Part shown: positions 41,939 to 49,900 of the stretch, in pieces
Layout of the letters: every line of letters starts with the position of its first letter
Numbering within the stretch: position 1 is the stretch's first letter
The notes under the pieces: generated by a model
Told to the model about the DNA's origin: nothing
Seen by the model: the letters and a program-made list of their open reading frames with translations, nothing else
The model's database searches: none
Program-made: the position numbers and the translations under genes
From: VRUE01 sp963812335
Lineage (GTDB): Bacteria > Actinomycetota > Thermoleophilia > Solirubrobacterales > 70-9
Length of the DNA stretch: 64,000 bases
NCBI GenBank assembly: GCA_963812335.1
Contig: CAWEUU010000006.1
Location: forward strand, 1 to 64,000
Direction: 5' to 3'

Positions 41939-42513
41939 TGGCGGCGCCGGAGGCGAGCTTCATCCTGGTCGAGATCGAGCCGCGCAGGGGTGCGAGGCAC
42001 TCGCTGGCGGCGGAGACGACGATCGGCCGGGAGCGCTGCGACATCCTGCTCGACGATGAGGAAGTGTCGCGCCGGCACGCCGCCATCCGGGCGAGCGGAA
42101 AGCGGGTTGAGATCGAGGACCTCGGTTCGCGCAACGGGACCTTCGTCAACGCGGAGAGGGTGGAGGGGGTTCGGGCGCTGGCCGACGGCGACACGGTGCG
42201 GCTGGGCGGGACCAGCTGGCGCTTTCAGGCCTCCACCATGGGAGAGACGACCTTTGGCGAGTTGCCCGAGGCGCCTGCCGACCTTCTGCCGCGCGGGCGC
42301 AGCGGCGACGTGCCCGCGCCCGAAGCGGCGCCATCGGCGGTCCACCGAGCCCCCGCGCCGCAGGCCCCGGCCCCGCCGTCCTTTGCCGGCCCGGCGCGGC
42401 ACCGCCGCCGGGTTCGCGGTTCCGCCGCGCGGCGGGGAGGCGCGGTGCTCGCCTCCTACGCGGCCGTAATCGCAACTGCGGCCGCGGTGATCGCCTACTT
42501 CGTTGCCCGGTAG
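41938..42513 (+). CDS. FHA-domain protein with C-terminal membrane anchor
   Basis: 191 residues. The FHA domain at about 8-95 has TTIGRERCDILLDDEEVSRRHAAI and IEDLGSRNGTFVN, the phosphothreonine-binding residues. A Pro/Ala linker follows and the last 26 residues are a membrane helix (LASYAAVIATAAAVIAYFVAR), leaving the FHA domain in the cytosol. It is translationally coupled to the kinase. The same design occurs in the FHA protein at 47.7-48.3 kb. It probably docks phosphorylated proteins at the membrane. Confidence 0.85.
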   Translation: MAAPEASFILVEIEPRRGARHSLAAETTIGRERCDILLDDEEVSRRHAAIRASGKRVEIEDLGSRNGTFVNAERVEGVRALADGDTVRLGGTSWRFQASTMGETTFGELPEAPADLLPRGRSGDVPAPEAAPSAVHRAPAPQAPAPPSFAGPARHRRRVRGSAARRGGAVLASYAAVIATAAAVIAYFVAR

Positions 42514-42557
42514 CTCGCCAGAGGTACGGCCTGCCAGTGATCGACATCCACAGCCAA

Positions 42558-42563
42558 TAGGTT
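42558..42563 (+). promoter_or_regulatory. Leaderless -10 box (TAGGTT) of the antiporter gene
   Basis: TAGGTT, 6 nt, then ATG 42570. No ribosome-binding site. Confidence 0.6.
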
Positions 42564-42569
42564 TTCCGC

Positions 42570-44360
42570 ATGCCTGAACCCGCCGTCCTCGATGCGCCCG
42601 AGGTCCTCGTACGGGTCCTCGTCGCGCTGGCGTTGATCCTGCTCGTCGCCCGCCTGGTGGGCGGGCTGTTCGAGCGATTCGGCCAGCCGCGCGTAGTCGG
42701 CGAGATCATCGCCGGGATTCTGGTCGGCCCCACCGTGCTCGGCGGCAGCCTGGCGACCGCCGCGATCCCGGAGATCGGCGCAGCCGCCGTCGACGGCACC
42801 GGCCTAGTCAACGATCTCTACCCGCTGCAGGTTTACGAATTCCTCTCCCTGCTGGGGACGGTCACCCTGGTGGTCTTCATGCTCCTGATGGGGATGGAGG
42901 TCGAGCAGCGCCTGCTCAAGGGGCGCGGCACCCAGATCGTCGGGGTTTCGCTGACGCTGATCGCCGTTCCCGTCGTCCTCGGCTTCCTCGTCGGGGGTGT
43001 GCTCGATTCGCCGGGCGTCTGGCAGGCCGAACTGGACGTGGTCGGCAACCCGGTCAGCGATACGACACACGCGCTGTTCATTGCGGCGGCGCTCGCCGTG
43101 TCGGCGTCGGCCGCCCTGGCTCGCATCCTGCAGGAGCGGCGGATGATGAACACCGACCTGGGGGCGATCGGCATGGGCGCGACCACGCTGATCAGCGCCC
43201 TGATGTTCCTGGTCCTGGCCGGCGGCGTCGCCTCCTCGCACGGGGAGGGTGTGGTCGGGGCTGTGGGCACGAAGGCCGCCCTGGCGCTGGCGCTGGTGGC
43301 GTTCCTATTCCTCGTCGTGCGGCGGGGCCTCGCCTGGCTGATCGAGCGCCGCTTCGACCCGGCCGAGAGCCTCGACACCGAGCTCGTCGCCGTGCTCCTG
43401 CTGGGTACGCTGCTGTGCGCCTTCGCAGCGGAAGCGATCGGGATCAACGCGCTCGTCGGCGCCTTCCTCTTCGGGGCGGCCGTCCCGCAGGCGCCGGGGC
43501 TGGCGGCCGCGGTCACCGACCGCCTGCAGACGCTGCTCGTCGTCTTCCTGATCCCGGTCTTCCTCGCGGTGGCCGGGATCCAGACCGACCTGCGGGTGCT
43601 GGAGCCGGCGCTGATCGGCGGCATCGTCCTCTTCTTCGTCGCGAGCATCGCCTGCAAGTGGTTCGTCGCCGTCCCGGTCGGGATGGGCCTGGGTCTGAGC
43701 TGGCGGGAGTCCAACGCGCTCGGCGTGCTGCTCAACTGCCGTGGGCTCGAGATCCTGATCGTCGCCGTCGTCGGTCAGCAGCTGGGGGTGCTCACCGACG
43801 CGATGGCGGCGGCCTTCGTGATCGCGGCGATCTTCACCACGCTGATGACCGCGCCGCTGGCGGAAGCGTTCCTGCTCGAGGAGTCCACCGAGGAAGAGCG
43901 TGAGAAGACGATTCATGCCGCCTCCACAGTGCTGCTGTCGACGATGACCGGGGGGCCGCGCGTGCTGGTCGCGCCCGACCGCTCCGAGGACGCGGTCGCC
44001 GCGCTGGCCGAGGCCGAGCGGTTCCTGGATGGGGCGGGGCCTGCCGCACAGTTCCTGGTCGCGCACTTGCCGCGGGCCGAGCGGCGAACCGACTACGCGC
44101 TGCGCGGGGTCAAGGAGGCGACCCTGGTGCCACGCGCCCTGCGCTGGCTGCAGCCGGTCGCCGACCGGCTGGCCGCCGCCGGCAACCACGCCGAAGCGGC
44201 CGCCTTCGTTAGCCCGACCCCCGAGGCCGACCTGGCCGGCATCGCCGAGGAGTGGGTGGCCACGGACGCGATCGTCACCGACGCAGATTCGGCCGCGGCG
44301 CTCGTGGGCGTGGACGGCGTCACCGTCCACGCCGTCGGCCCGGCGGCGGCAGCTGTCTAA
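42570..44360 (+). CDS. CPA2-family cation/proton antiporter with C-terminal regulatory domain
   Basis: A 596-residue protein. About 12 membrane helices span residues 10-420, starting LVRVLVALALILLVARLVGGLFERFGQPRVVGEIIAGILVGP, which is the Kef/NhaP-like CPA2 opening. GINALVGAFLFGAAVPQ matches the ion-binding helix region, and GVLLNCRGLEILIV the later conserved segment. The last 150 residues form a soluble USP-like alpha/beta domain (RVLVAPDRSEDAVAALAEAE). It exchanges Na+ or K+ for protons. It has its own leaderless promoter and is the last plus-strand gene before the propeller gene cluster. Confidence 0.9.
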   Translation: MPEPAVLDAPEVLVRVLVALALILLVARLVGGLFERFGQPRVVGEIIAGILVGPTVLGGSLATAAIPEIGAAAVDGTGLVNDLYPLQVYEFLSLLGTVTLVVFMLLMGMEVEQRLLKGRGTQIVGVSLTLIAVPVVLGFLVGGVLDSPGVWQAELDVVGNPVSDTTHALFIAAALAVSASAALARILQERRMMNTDLGAIGMGATTLISALMFLVLAGGVASSHGEGVVGAVGTKAALALALVAFLFLVVRRGLAWLIERRFDPAESLDTELVAVLLLGTLLCAFAAEAIGINALVGAFLFGAAVPQAPGLAAAVTDRLQTLLVVFLIPVFLAVAGIQTDLRVLEPALIGGIVLFFVASIACKWFVAVPVGMGLGLSWRESNALGVLLNCRGLEILIVAVVGQQLGVLTDAMAAAFVIAAIFTTLMTAPLAEAFLLEESTEEEREKTIHAASTVLLSTMTGGPRVLVAPDRSEDAVAALAEAERFLDGAGPAAQFLVAHLPRAERRTDYALRGVKEATLVPRALRWLQPVADRLAAAGNHAEAAAFVSPTPEADLAGIAEEWVATDAIVTDADSAAALVGVDGVTVHAVGPAAAAV

Positions 44361-44364
44361 CCTC

Positions 44365-44484
44365 GATCCACCGGATTCACACCCAACAGGATGTGATCGG
44401 CCGACTTGAGGTAGGTAATGCTGCCTCTCGTGGCTGGTTGCTGGCAGGTCGAAGCTTTCCTGTCCGTTCGCGGGCAGAGCGAGC
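44365..44484. repeat. Intergenic repeat A (related to 52125-52272)
   Basis: GATCCACCG...GACTTGAGGTAGGTAA and, 40 bp on, CCGTTCGCGGGCAGAGCGAGC correspond to blocks in 52125-52272, with about 21/25 and 19/21 matches in the two cores. It lies between convergent genes; no coding function is seen in 44361-44572. Confidence 0.5.
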
Positions 44485-44572
44485 CGGGGTTGCGGCGAGG
44501 GGCGGGAGTCGGAGGAGCGAGCCGACGGCTACGGCTCGAAGCGACCGGAAGCACTCGCAACCGCATGAAGTC

Positions 44573-46159
44573 TCACCCCCGCCTCCTCAGCAAGACCGCG
44601 ACCGTCGATCGCCTGTGGGTGCGGGTGTCGACGACCGTCAGCTTCGCCGGGGCGCGGTGTCTGCGCCGCAGCGTAGTGCGGCCGGCCTTGGTGAGGGGGA
44701 TGGCGACCTTGCGGTTGCTGTGGGCGGGGACCGAGTAGCGCCCACGGGCGAGGATCCTCTTGCCGGCGGAGATCCGCACCTTGGCGCGGCAGCGCCTGGC
44801 AAGGGTGCAGCGGGCGCGGAAGATCGCCTTGCGGGCGGTGGCGGGGATGGTGAGGCGCTGGGGGGCGTTGGCGATCCTCCAAGCGCGGCGGGCGGGCTTG
44901 CCCGACTTGCGGCCGAGCAAGGCGCGGACCCAGAAGACCTTCTTGCCGGGCCTCAGGTGCTTGTAGCGCTTCGGGGAGGTGCAGGGGCGCCAGCGCCTCA
45001 GCGTCTTGGGGACCCTGGTGCCGGTCAGCTTGCATTGGAACCGAGCGCCGGCCTGAGCAGAGGAAAAGCGGAAGGCAGCAGTGCGATTGGTGGTCCTAGC
45101 CTTGGGGGAGAAAGTGATCGTAACGCGGGCGCTCGCGGAGGCGGCGGGGGGCGAGGGGGGTTCGGAGAGCAGCGCGTCGTTGCCCCACTGGGTGATGTAG
45201 GCGCCGTCGGAAGTGAATTTCTGGATGCGAGAGTTCCCACTATCAGCGACGTAGACGTTGCCCGCTGGATCGATGTCGATGTCGACCGGAGCTAGGAATT
45301 GCCCCGGGGCTGTCCCTTCGCGTCCCCAGCTGACGATGAATGCACCCGCGGCGGTGAACTTCTGGACGCGATTGTTGTAGCGCTCGACCACGTAGACGTT
45401 TCCCGCTGGGTCGGTGGCGACGCCGTACGGTCCGGAAAACTGGCCAGCGCCACCCCCGGTGGTTCCCCACTCTGCAACGAAGTCACCGTTCGAATGAAAC
45501 TTCTGGACTCTGTCCCCGTTGCCGCCATACGAGTCTGCTTCCGTCGTGACGTAGACGTTTCCGGCAGAGTCCGCGTCGATACCTTGGGCACCATCAAAAT
45601 CGAACTGCCCCCCATTGGAGCCGTAGCCACCCCAACTGAGAATGAATTCACCGTCTGCAGAGAACTTCTGCACAGCATCGCCCTGTTGCTCCTTGTGGTC
45701 AGTGGCATAGACGCTACCGTCTGAATCAACGGCGATCCCGATGGGGCCGTGGACCGTGAAGAATCCGTCGCTTGGGTAGACGCCTCCCCATTCGGTGATG
45801 AAGGATCCGTCCGGCGAGAACCTCTGAATGCGGTGGTTACCGGCATCCGAGACATAGACGCTATCCGCCGGACCGATATCGATGTCGCTGGGGAGACTGA
45901 GCTCCCCAGGCGCCATCCCTTCGCCCCCCCAACTGAGGATGAATGCACCATCTGCGGTGAACTTTTGGACGCGGTGGTTGGAAGTATCGGCGACGTAAAC
46001 GTTTCCGGCGCTGTCCGTGCCGATACCGTAAGGCCTGTCGAGCTGTTCGTCGCCCGAGCTGGCCGCGCCCGACAGACCCGGCGCGATCAGCAGCGCCACG
46101 AACACCGCAGTGCTAACGGCGACTGCCCGCAGCTTCCTTGAAGCTGACATGAGGGTCAC
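44573..46159 (-). CDS. Secreted NHL-repeat beta-propeller protein
   Basis: A 528-residue protein with a signal peptide (VAVSTAVFVALLIAPGLSGAA), then six NHL blades, each with the pattern 'IDxxGNVYVADxxNxRVQKFTxDGxFxxxWG' (for example NVYVADTSNHRVQKFTADG). An Ig-like unit (FRFSSAQAGARFQCKL, CTSPKRYKHLRPGKKVFWVRA) and the basic C-terminal domain ending VVDTRTHRRSTVAVLLRRRG follow. NHL propellers bind proteins or glycans. GTG 46159 overlaps the upstream stop (GTGA). The final 171 bp of its C-terminal region are identical to the next paralogue. It probably acts on the cell surface. Confidence 0.85.
   Translation of the reverse strand: MTLMSASRKLRAVAVSTAVFVALLIAPGLSGAASSGDEQLDRPYGIGTDSAGNVYVADTSNHRVQKFTADGAFILSWGGEGMAPGELSLPSDIDIGPADSVYVSDAGNHRIQRFSPDGSFITEWGGVYPSDGFFTVHGPIGIAVDSDGSVYATDHKEQQGDAVQKFSADGEFILSWGGYGSNGGQFDFDGAQGIDADSAGNVYVTTEADSYGGNGDRVQKFHSNGDFVAEWGTTGGGAGQFSGPYGVATDPAGNVYVVERYNNRVQKFTAAGAFIVSWGREGTAPGQFLAPVDIDIDPAGNVYVADSGNSRIQKFTSDGAYITQWGNDALLSEPPSPPAASASARVTITFSPKARTTNRTAAFRFSSAQAGARFQCKLTGTRVPKTLRRWRPCTSPKRYKHLRPGKKVFWVRALLGRKSGKPARRAWRIANAPQRLTIPATARKAIFRARCTLARRCRAKVRISAGKRILARGRYSVPAHSNRKVAIPLTKAGRTTLRRRHRAPAKLTVVDTRTHRRSTVAVLLRRRG
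44610..44780. repeat. 171-bp identical repeat in paralogue 3' ends, copy 1
   Basis: Identical base for base to 46196-46366, then divergent within coding sequence. It encodes the conserved basic tail of the NHL proteins and indicates recent duplication or gene conversion. Confidence 0.85.
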
Positions 46160-47397
46160 GCTCCCCTCGTCGTCAGCACAACCGCAATCCTCTCACGCCT
46201 GTGGGTGCGGGTGTCGACGACCGTCAGCTTCGCCGGGGCGCGGTGTCTGCGCCGCAGCGTAGTGCGGCCGGCCTTGGTGAGGGGGATGGCGACCTTGCGG
46301 TTGCTGTGGGCGGGGACCGAGTAGCGCCCACGGGCGAGGATCCTCTTGCCGGCGGAGATCCGCACCCTGGCACGGCAGCGCCTGGCAAGGGTGCAGCGGG
46401 CGTGGAAGATTGCCTTGCGGGTGGTCGTGGGGATGATGAGACGCTTGGGGGCCTGCTTGCCGTTGGACCCCCACTGGGCGAGAAGCTTGCCGCTCGGGTC
46501 GAACTTCTCAACCCGACCGTTGTAGACGTCAGCGACGTAAACGTCTCCGGTCCGGTCGGTGGCGACGCCGGACGGTTCCTTAAACTGCCCCCTTCCGGAG
46601 CCGTAGCTGCCCCACTTTGTTACGAACGCGCCGTCGGCGGTGAATTTTTGGATCCGGTTGTTCTTCGTATCGGCGACGTAGACATACCCGGCGGAGTCGG
46701 TGGCGATGCCTTCCGGTCCCCAGAACTGCCCGTTGCCGTGTCCGAAGCCACCCCAAATGGTCATGACCCTTCCGGTCGGGCTGAGCTTCTGGATCTGCGC
46801 CCCGACACTCAGGGCCACATAGACACTGCCGGCAGGGCCCAAGGTGATCGAAGAGCCACTTCCCAGGCCCTCGAGCGACCACTCCGCGAGTGGCGTCCCG
46901 TCGGCGGCAAACTTGAGTATCTCGTCCCTGGGACCATCGACCACGTAAAGGTTGCCCGCCGCATCGGTGGCTAGGTCGTCGGGACTGGACCCGAAGCCCA
47001 ATTCCCAACCACCGAGCTGAGCGCCGTGCGAGTCCAGCTTCCTGATCAGGTTTCTATACGGATCCGAGACGTAGACGTGGCCGACGGAATCGCCCGCGAC
47101 CCCATAGCGGGTGGCGACGGGAGAGCCCGCAGGACCCCACATGGCGTCGATCAGGGCGCCGCGCGAGGTGAACTTCTCGACCGTCGTACGAAAGGCTCGC
47201 AGGGTTCCGGCCACGCCGGCGACGTAGACACGGCCGGAGACGTCGACGGCGATCGCTCCCGGGTGCCAGAAGTGTCGGCTGGCGCGCTCGGCATGGGTCT
47301 GGGGCGTCGGTGCGGTGAGTAGCAGCGCCAGTGCGGCCGCAACAGCGGCAGCGAGAACCCCTCGAGACAGTCTTGTGCGCTGGCCACCTGGCCTCAC
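46156..47397 (-). CDS. Secreted NHL-repeat beta-propeller protein, no Ig-like unit
   Basis: A 413-residue protein with a signal peptide (RGVLAAAVAAALALLLTAPT) and six propeller blades (VYVADTKNNRIQKFTADGAF and similar). Unlike its neighbours it goes straight from the propeller into the basic C-terminal domain (LIIPTTTRKAIFHARCTLARRC), so the Ig-like unit has been lost or never gained. It ends RTHRRERIAVVLTTRGA. It is joined by GTGA overlaps to the gene before and the gene after, forming a three-gene unit. Confidence 0.85.
   Translation of the reverse strand: MRPGGQRTRLSRGVLAAAVAAALALLLTAPTPQTHAERASRHFWHPGAIAVDVSGRVYVAGVAGTLRAFRTTVEKFTSRGALIDAMWGPAGSPVATRYGVAGDSVGHVYVSDPYRNLIRKLDSHGAQLGGWELGFGSSPDDLATDAAGNLYVVDGPRDEILKFAADGTPLAEWSLEGLGSGSSITLGPAGSVYVALSVGAQIQKLSPTGRVMTIWGGFGHGNGQFWGPEGIATDSAGYVYVADTKNNRIQKFTADGAFVTKWGSYGSGRGQFKEPSGVATDRTGDVYVADVYNGRVEKFDPSGKLLAQWGSNGKQAPKRLIIPTTTRKAIFHARCTLARRCRARVRISAGKRILARGRYSVPAHSNRKVAIPLTKAGRTTLRRRHRAPAKLTVVDTRTHRRERIAVVLTTRGA
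46196..46366. repeat. 171-bp identical repeat in paralogue 3' ends, copy 2
   Basis: Partner of 44610-44780. Beyond 46366 identity falls within a few bases to the level of ordinary paralogues. Confidence 0.85.
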
Positions 47398-47588
47398 CGC
47401 CGCCTCCTCAGCATGACCGCGACCGTCGCGCGCTTGTGGGTGCGGACCTTGACAACCTCAGCCACGCCGTCGCGCGGGGATTGCGGGAGACAACATTGCG
47501 GCCCGCTCTGGTGAGCGGGACGGCGACCTTGCCGTTGTACCCGCCGGGCAGCGTCTTCTTGCCCGTTTCTGGTCGATGGCGTGAGCAT
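47394..47588 (-). pseudogene. Remnant of an NHL-family gene (C-terminal tail only, frameshifted)
   Basis: The frame ending at 47394 gives the family tail VRTHKRATVAVMLRRR. A second frame over 47480-47590 gives GKKTLPGGYNGKVAVPLTRAG, the preceding part of the same domain. Neither joins a propeller. A promoter element stands just upstream, and the stop overlaps the next gene's GTG (GTGA). It may now act as a leader for the two downstream genes. Confidence 0.6.
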
Positions 47589-47603
47589 GCGGACGAGCCG
47601 TGC

Positions 47604-47623
47604 AAACTAAACGAACATCGTTC
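47604..47623 (-). promoter_or_regulatory. Island promoter element on the minus strand: GAACGATGTTC + GTT + TAGTTT
   Basis: Read on the minus strand, the dyad (47623-47613) is followed by 3 nt and TAGTTT (47609-47604), the same geometry as at 37471 and 48398. It faces the minus-strand NHL operon. Confidence 0.6.
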
Positions 47624-47627
47624 AATG

Positions 47628-47641
47628 GGGTCCCGGGACCC
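47628..47641. repeat. 14-bp perfect palindrome GGGTCCCGGGACCC
   Basis: Self-complementary without a loop, 4 bp from the minus-strand promoter element. It may be a second operator. The rest of 47642-47707 is AT-richer and holds no gene. Confidence 0.4.
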
Positions 47642-47707
47642 TCACATTGATAATAGAATTAGGTAGGGTCGGGTTCCGGACGTTCCAATCAACTATCCAT
47701 GCCCGGT

Positions 47708-48343
47708 CTAGCGGGTGCCAAAAAAGATCAGCAGTGCCAGCCCGGCGATGGCCAGCACCGCGAATGCGGCCGCTTGGGTCTGGCGCTTGACGCGCATGTC
47801 GATCAGCCTCGCCACCGCGCCGTAGCTTCCCGAGGCCGAGCGCCCTGTCCCGCCGGGCACATCGGTATCTCCGGCGAGCGCTCCCCGCGGCACGAAGGCT
47901 GGCTCGCTCTCTTCGACCATGAAGCCCGGGACGCCCGTGCTCGGGGCCTCGACCGGCCTCAGCTCCTCGGCGGGCACCGGCCGCAACACGTCGGCTTCCA
48001 GCTGGGTGATCTGCGGCACGACACCGACAGCGGACGCCTGGCGCGCCACCTGCTCGGAGCTGCGCAGCTCCAAGACGGTGAGGCCCATCCGGACGCGGTC
48101 GCCGGGGCGCAGGCGCTGGGAGCCCGCCACCGGCTGGTCGTTTACGTAGCTGCCGTTGGTCGAGCCGAGGTCGTGGAGGACCGCGCCGTTGTCCTGCGGC
48201 TCGATTCGCGCGTGGTGCCGCGAAACCTCCCCGTCGGTCAGCGCCAGCGCGATCCCATCTTCACGCCCGACATCAAGTGTCCCCTCGAGAGGAACCCTGT
48301 GGCCCCGACCCTTTCCCTCGACAATTTCCAGCAGCAGACCCAT
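47708..48343 (-). CDS. FHA-domain protein with C-terminal membrane anchor
   Basis: 211 residues. The FHA domain occupies about 2-95 (LDVGREDGIALALTDGEVSRHHARI; LHDLGSTNGSYVN). A long acidic/proline linker leads to one membrane helix at the C-terminus (TQAAAFAVLAIAGLALLIFFGTR). Same topology as the protein at 41938-42513: phosphothreonine reader facing the cytosol, anchored by its tail. ATG 48343 is chosen because the FHA fold begins at once; longer starts add unrelated sequence. It is divergent from the 48.4-kb operon across a shared promoter region. Confidence 0.85.
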   Translation of the reverse strand: MGLLLEIVEGKGRGHRVPLEGTLDVGREDGIALALTDGEVSRHHARIEPQDNGAVLHDLGSTNGSYVNDQPVAGSQRLRPGDRVRMGLTVLELRSSEQVARQASAVGVVPQITQLEADVLRPVPAEELRPVEAPSTGVPGFMVEESEPAFVPRGALAGDTDVPGGTGRSASGSYGAVARLIDMRVKRQTQAAAFAVLAIAGLALLIFFGTR

Positions 48344-48397
48344 CGCTCCGCCAAGCCTACCGCGCCCACGCGCTGTCCCCGCCCGCTCTTGCGGGCT

Positions 48398-48417
48398 GAA
48401 CATCGTTCGGCTACTTT
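48398..48417 (+). promoter_or_regulatory. Island promoter element: GAACATCGTTC + GGC + TACTTT
   Basis: The dyad (48398-48408) is followed by 3 nt and TACTTT (48412-48417), then GAACG as at 37491. It is 30 bp before the ATG at 48447. GCCCGC-TCTT-GCGGGC (48381-48396) forms a small hairpin directly upstream. Confidence 0.65.
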
Positions 48418-48446
48418 GAACGACAGGGGGGCATGGAAGGAGCAGG

Positions 48447-48668
48447 ATGCGTTTCCGAGGTCTGAGCAGGTTTGCGCTGCCCGCAGTCGCAATTGCGGCG
48501 ATGCTCGCCTTTGCGCCTCCCAAGCGCTACACCCACCCTGCGCCTGGCAAGAAGGCCTCTTTGGTGAGGGGGGACCACGGGTGCCGCCTCGCCGTTAAGC
48601 TAACGAACGTTGACCTGCGCACCCACAAGTGCGAGACGCTGGCGGTCGTGTTGAGGAGCCGGGGATGA
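48447..48668 (+). CDS. Mini NHL-family protein: signal peptide joined to C-terminal tail
   Basis: A 73-residue product. Residues 1-23 are a signal peptide (FALPAVAIAAMLAFA); PPKRYTHPAPGKK matches the PKRYKxLxPGKK of the Ig-like unit in the large paralogues, and VDLRTHKCETLAVVLRSRG matches the family tail. The propeller and most of the Ig-like unit are missing, as after an internal deletion. It has a good AAGGAG site, its own promoter element, and an ATGA overlap with the next full-length paralogue. It could be a functional secreted peptide or a leader gene. Confidence 0.55.
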   Translation: MRFRGLSRFALPAVAIAAMLAFAPPKRYTHPAPGKKASLVRGDHGCRLAVKLTNVDLRTHKCETLAVVLRSRG

Positions 48669-49900
48669 GGGTTCTTCGGTGGCTACCTGTACTGATCGGC
48701 TCCCTGGTTCTGCTCATGACGGCAGCAGGCGCCGCGGCGCGCCCGAGCCCGAAGTTCACCCCGTTCGACGTTGCCACTGATCCCGTCGGCAACGTCTACG
48801 TCGTCGACGGCTATCCCCGCTACCGAATCCTCAAGTTCGACGGGAAGGGCCGCCTGCTGCGCAAGTGGGGCTCTTCCGGCTCGGCCAAGGGCAAGTTCTC
48901 CGACCCGCGCGGTATCGCGACCGACTCGGAAGGCAACGTCTACGTCGCCGATCGCGGTAACTCACGCATCCAGAAGTTCACCTCGAACGGTGCCTTCATC
49001 ACCGAGTGGGGCAGCAAAGGAACCGGCAATGGCCAGTTCGACACCTTCGTGGCTGGAGATGTCGCTGGCGGTGCGGGAGCGATCGCGATTGACCCTGCCG
49101 ACAACGTTTATGTCGTGGACTGGGGTTCGCAGCGCATCCAGAAGTTCACCTCCGACGGTCGCTTCCTGCGTAAGTGGCGCCCTGCGGAGAGTTTTGGCGC
49201 CAGCATCGCCGCCGACGGTGCCGGCAGTCTTTACGTGGGCGGCGGTGTCGGCCCCATCCAGGTCTTTACCGCCGAAGGGCGCCTCATTCGCTCGTGGGGC
49301 GGAAGTGGCTCGGGCAACGGGCGGTTCTCCGCCATCGGCGCAATCGCCGTGGGCCCCGCCGGGGATATCTACGTCGCCGATTCCTGGACCTTTTCGGGAC
49401 TGTGCAATTGTCGCATCCAGAAGTTCACCCCCCGCGGGCGGTTCCTCCGCAAGTGGGGAAGCGAGGGGAGCGCCAAGGGTCGGTTCGATGTCCCGGGCGG
49501 CGTAGCAACCGACCCGGCGGGGAATGTCTACGTAGCCGATGTAGGCCGCATCCAGAAGTTCACCCCCAGCGGCAAGTTCATCCTCCAGTGGGGCAAGGGC
49601 AGCGGCCGTACCCCCAAGCGCCTCACCATCCCCGCAACCCGCCGCCAGGCGATCTTCCGGGCGGTCTGCAAGTCCTCCAATCGTTGCCGCGCGAAGGTCA
49701 CCATCGCCGCCGGCAAGAAGACCCTTGCCCGCGGTCGCTACGCGGTGCCGCCGCGCAGGTCGCGCAAGGTGCGGATCGCCCTCACCAAGGCGGGGCGCCG
49801 GACCATGGCCCGTAGGCGCCACGCGGTCGCGAAGCTGACGATCGTCGACACGCGGACGCACAAGCGTGAGACGCTGCCGGTGGTGCTCAAGCGGCGATGA
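48665..49900 (+). CDS. Secreted NHL-repeat beta-propeller protein
   Basis: A 411-residue protein with a signal peptide (LPVLIGSLVLLMTAAGAAA), then six NHL blades (NVYVADRGNSRIQKFTSNGAF, NVYVVDWGSQRIQKFTSDG and so on) and the basic C-terminal domain beginning LTIPATRRQAIFRAVC and ending VDTRTHKRETLPVVLKRR. No Ig-like unit. It is the intact family member with the best-preserved tail. Start and stop both overlap neighbours (ATGA on each side), so it is translated together with the mini gene and the lipoprotein. Confidence 0.86.
   Translation: MRVLRWLPVLIGSLVLLMTAAGAAARPSPKFTPFDVATDPVGNVYVVDGYPRYRILKFDGKGRLLRKWGSSGSAKGKFSDPRGIATDSEGNVYVADRGNSRIQKFTSNGAFITEWGSKGTGNGQFDTFVAGDVAGGAGAIAIDPADNVYVVDWGSQRIQKFTSDGRFLRKWRPAESFGASIAADGAGSLYVGGGVGPIQVFTAEGRLIRSWGGSGSGNGRFSAIGAIAVGPAGDIYVADSWTFSGLCNCRIQKFTPRGRFLRKWGSEGSAKGRFDVPGGVATDPAGNVYVADVGRIQKFTPSGKFILQWGKGSGRTPKRLTIPATRRQAIFRAVCKSSNRCRAKVTIAAGKKTLARGRYAVPPRRSRKVRIALTKAGRRTMARRRHAVAKLTIVDTRTHKRETLPVVLKRR

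Noticed and set aside
32486..48408. GAAC-N3-GTTC motifs as LexA/SOS boxes
   Set aside because: The Gram-positive LexA box has a four-base spacer (GAAC-N4-GTTC). All copies here have three, and no SOS gene is nearby.
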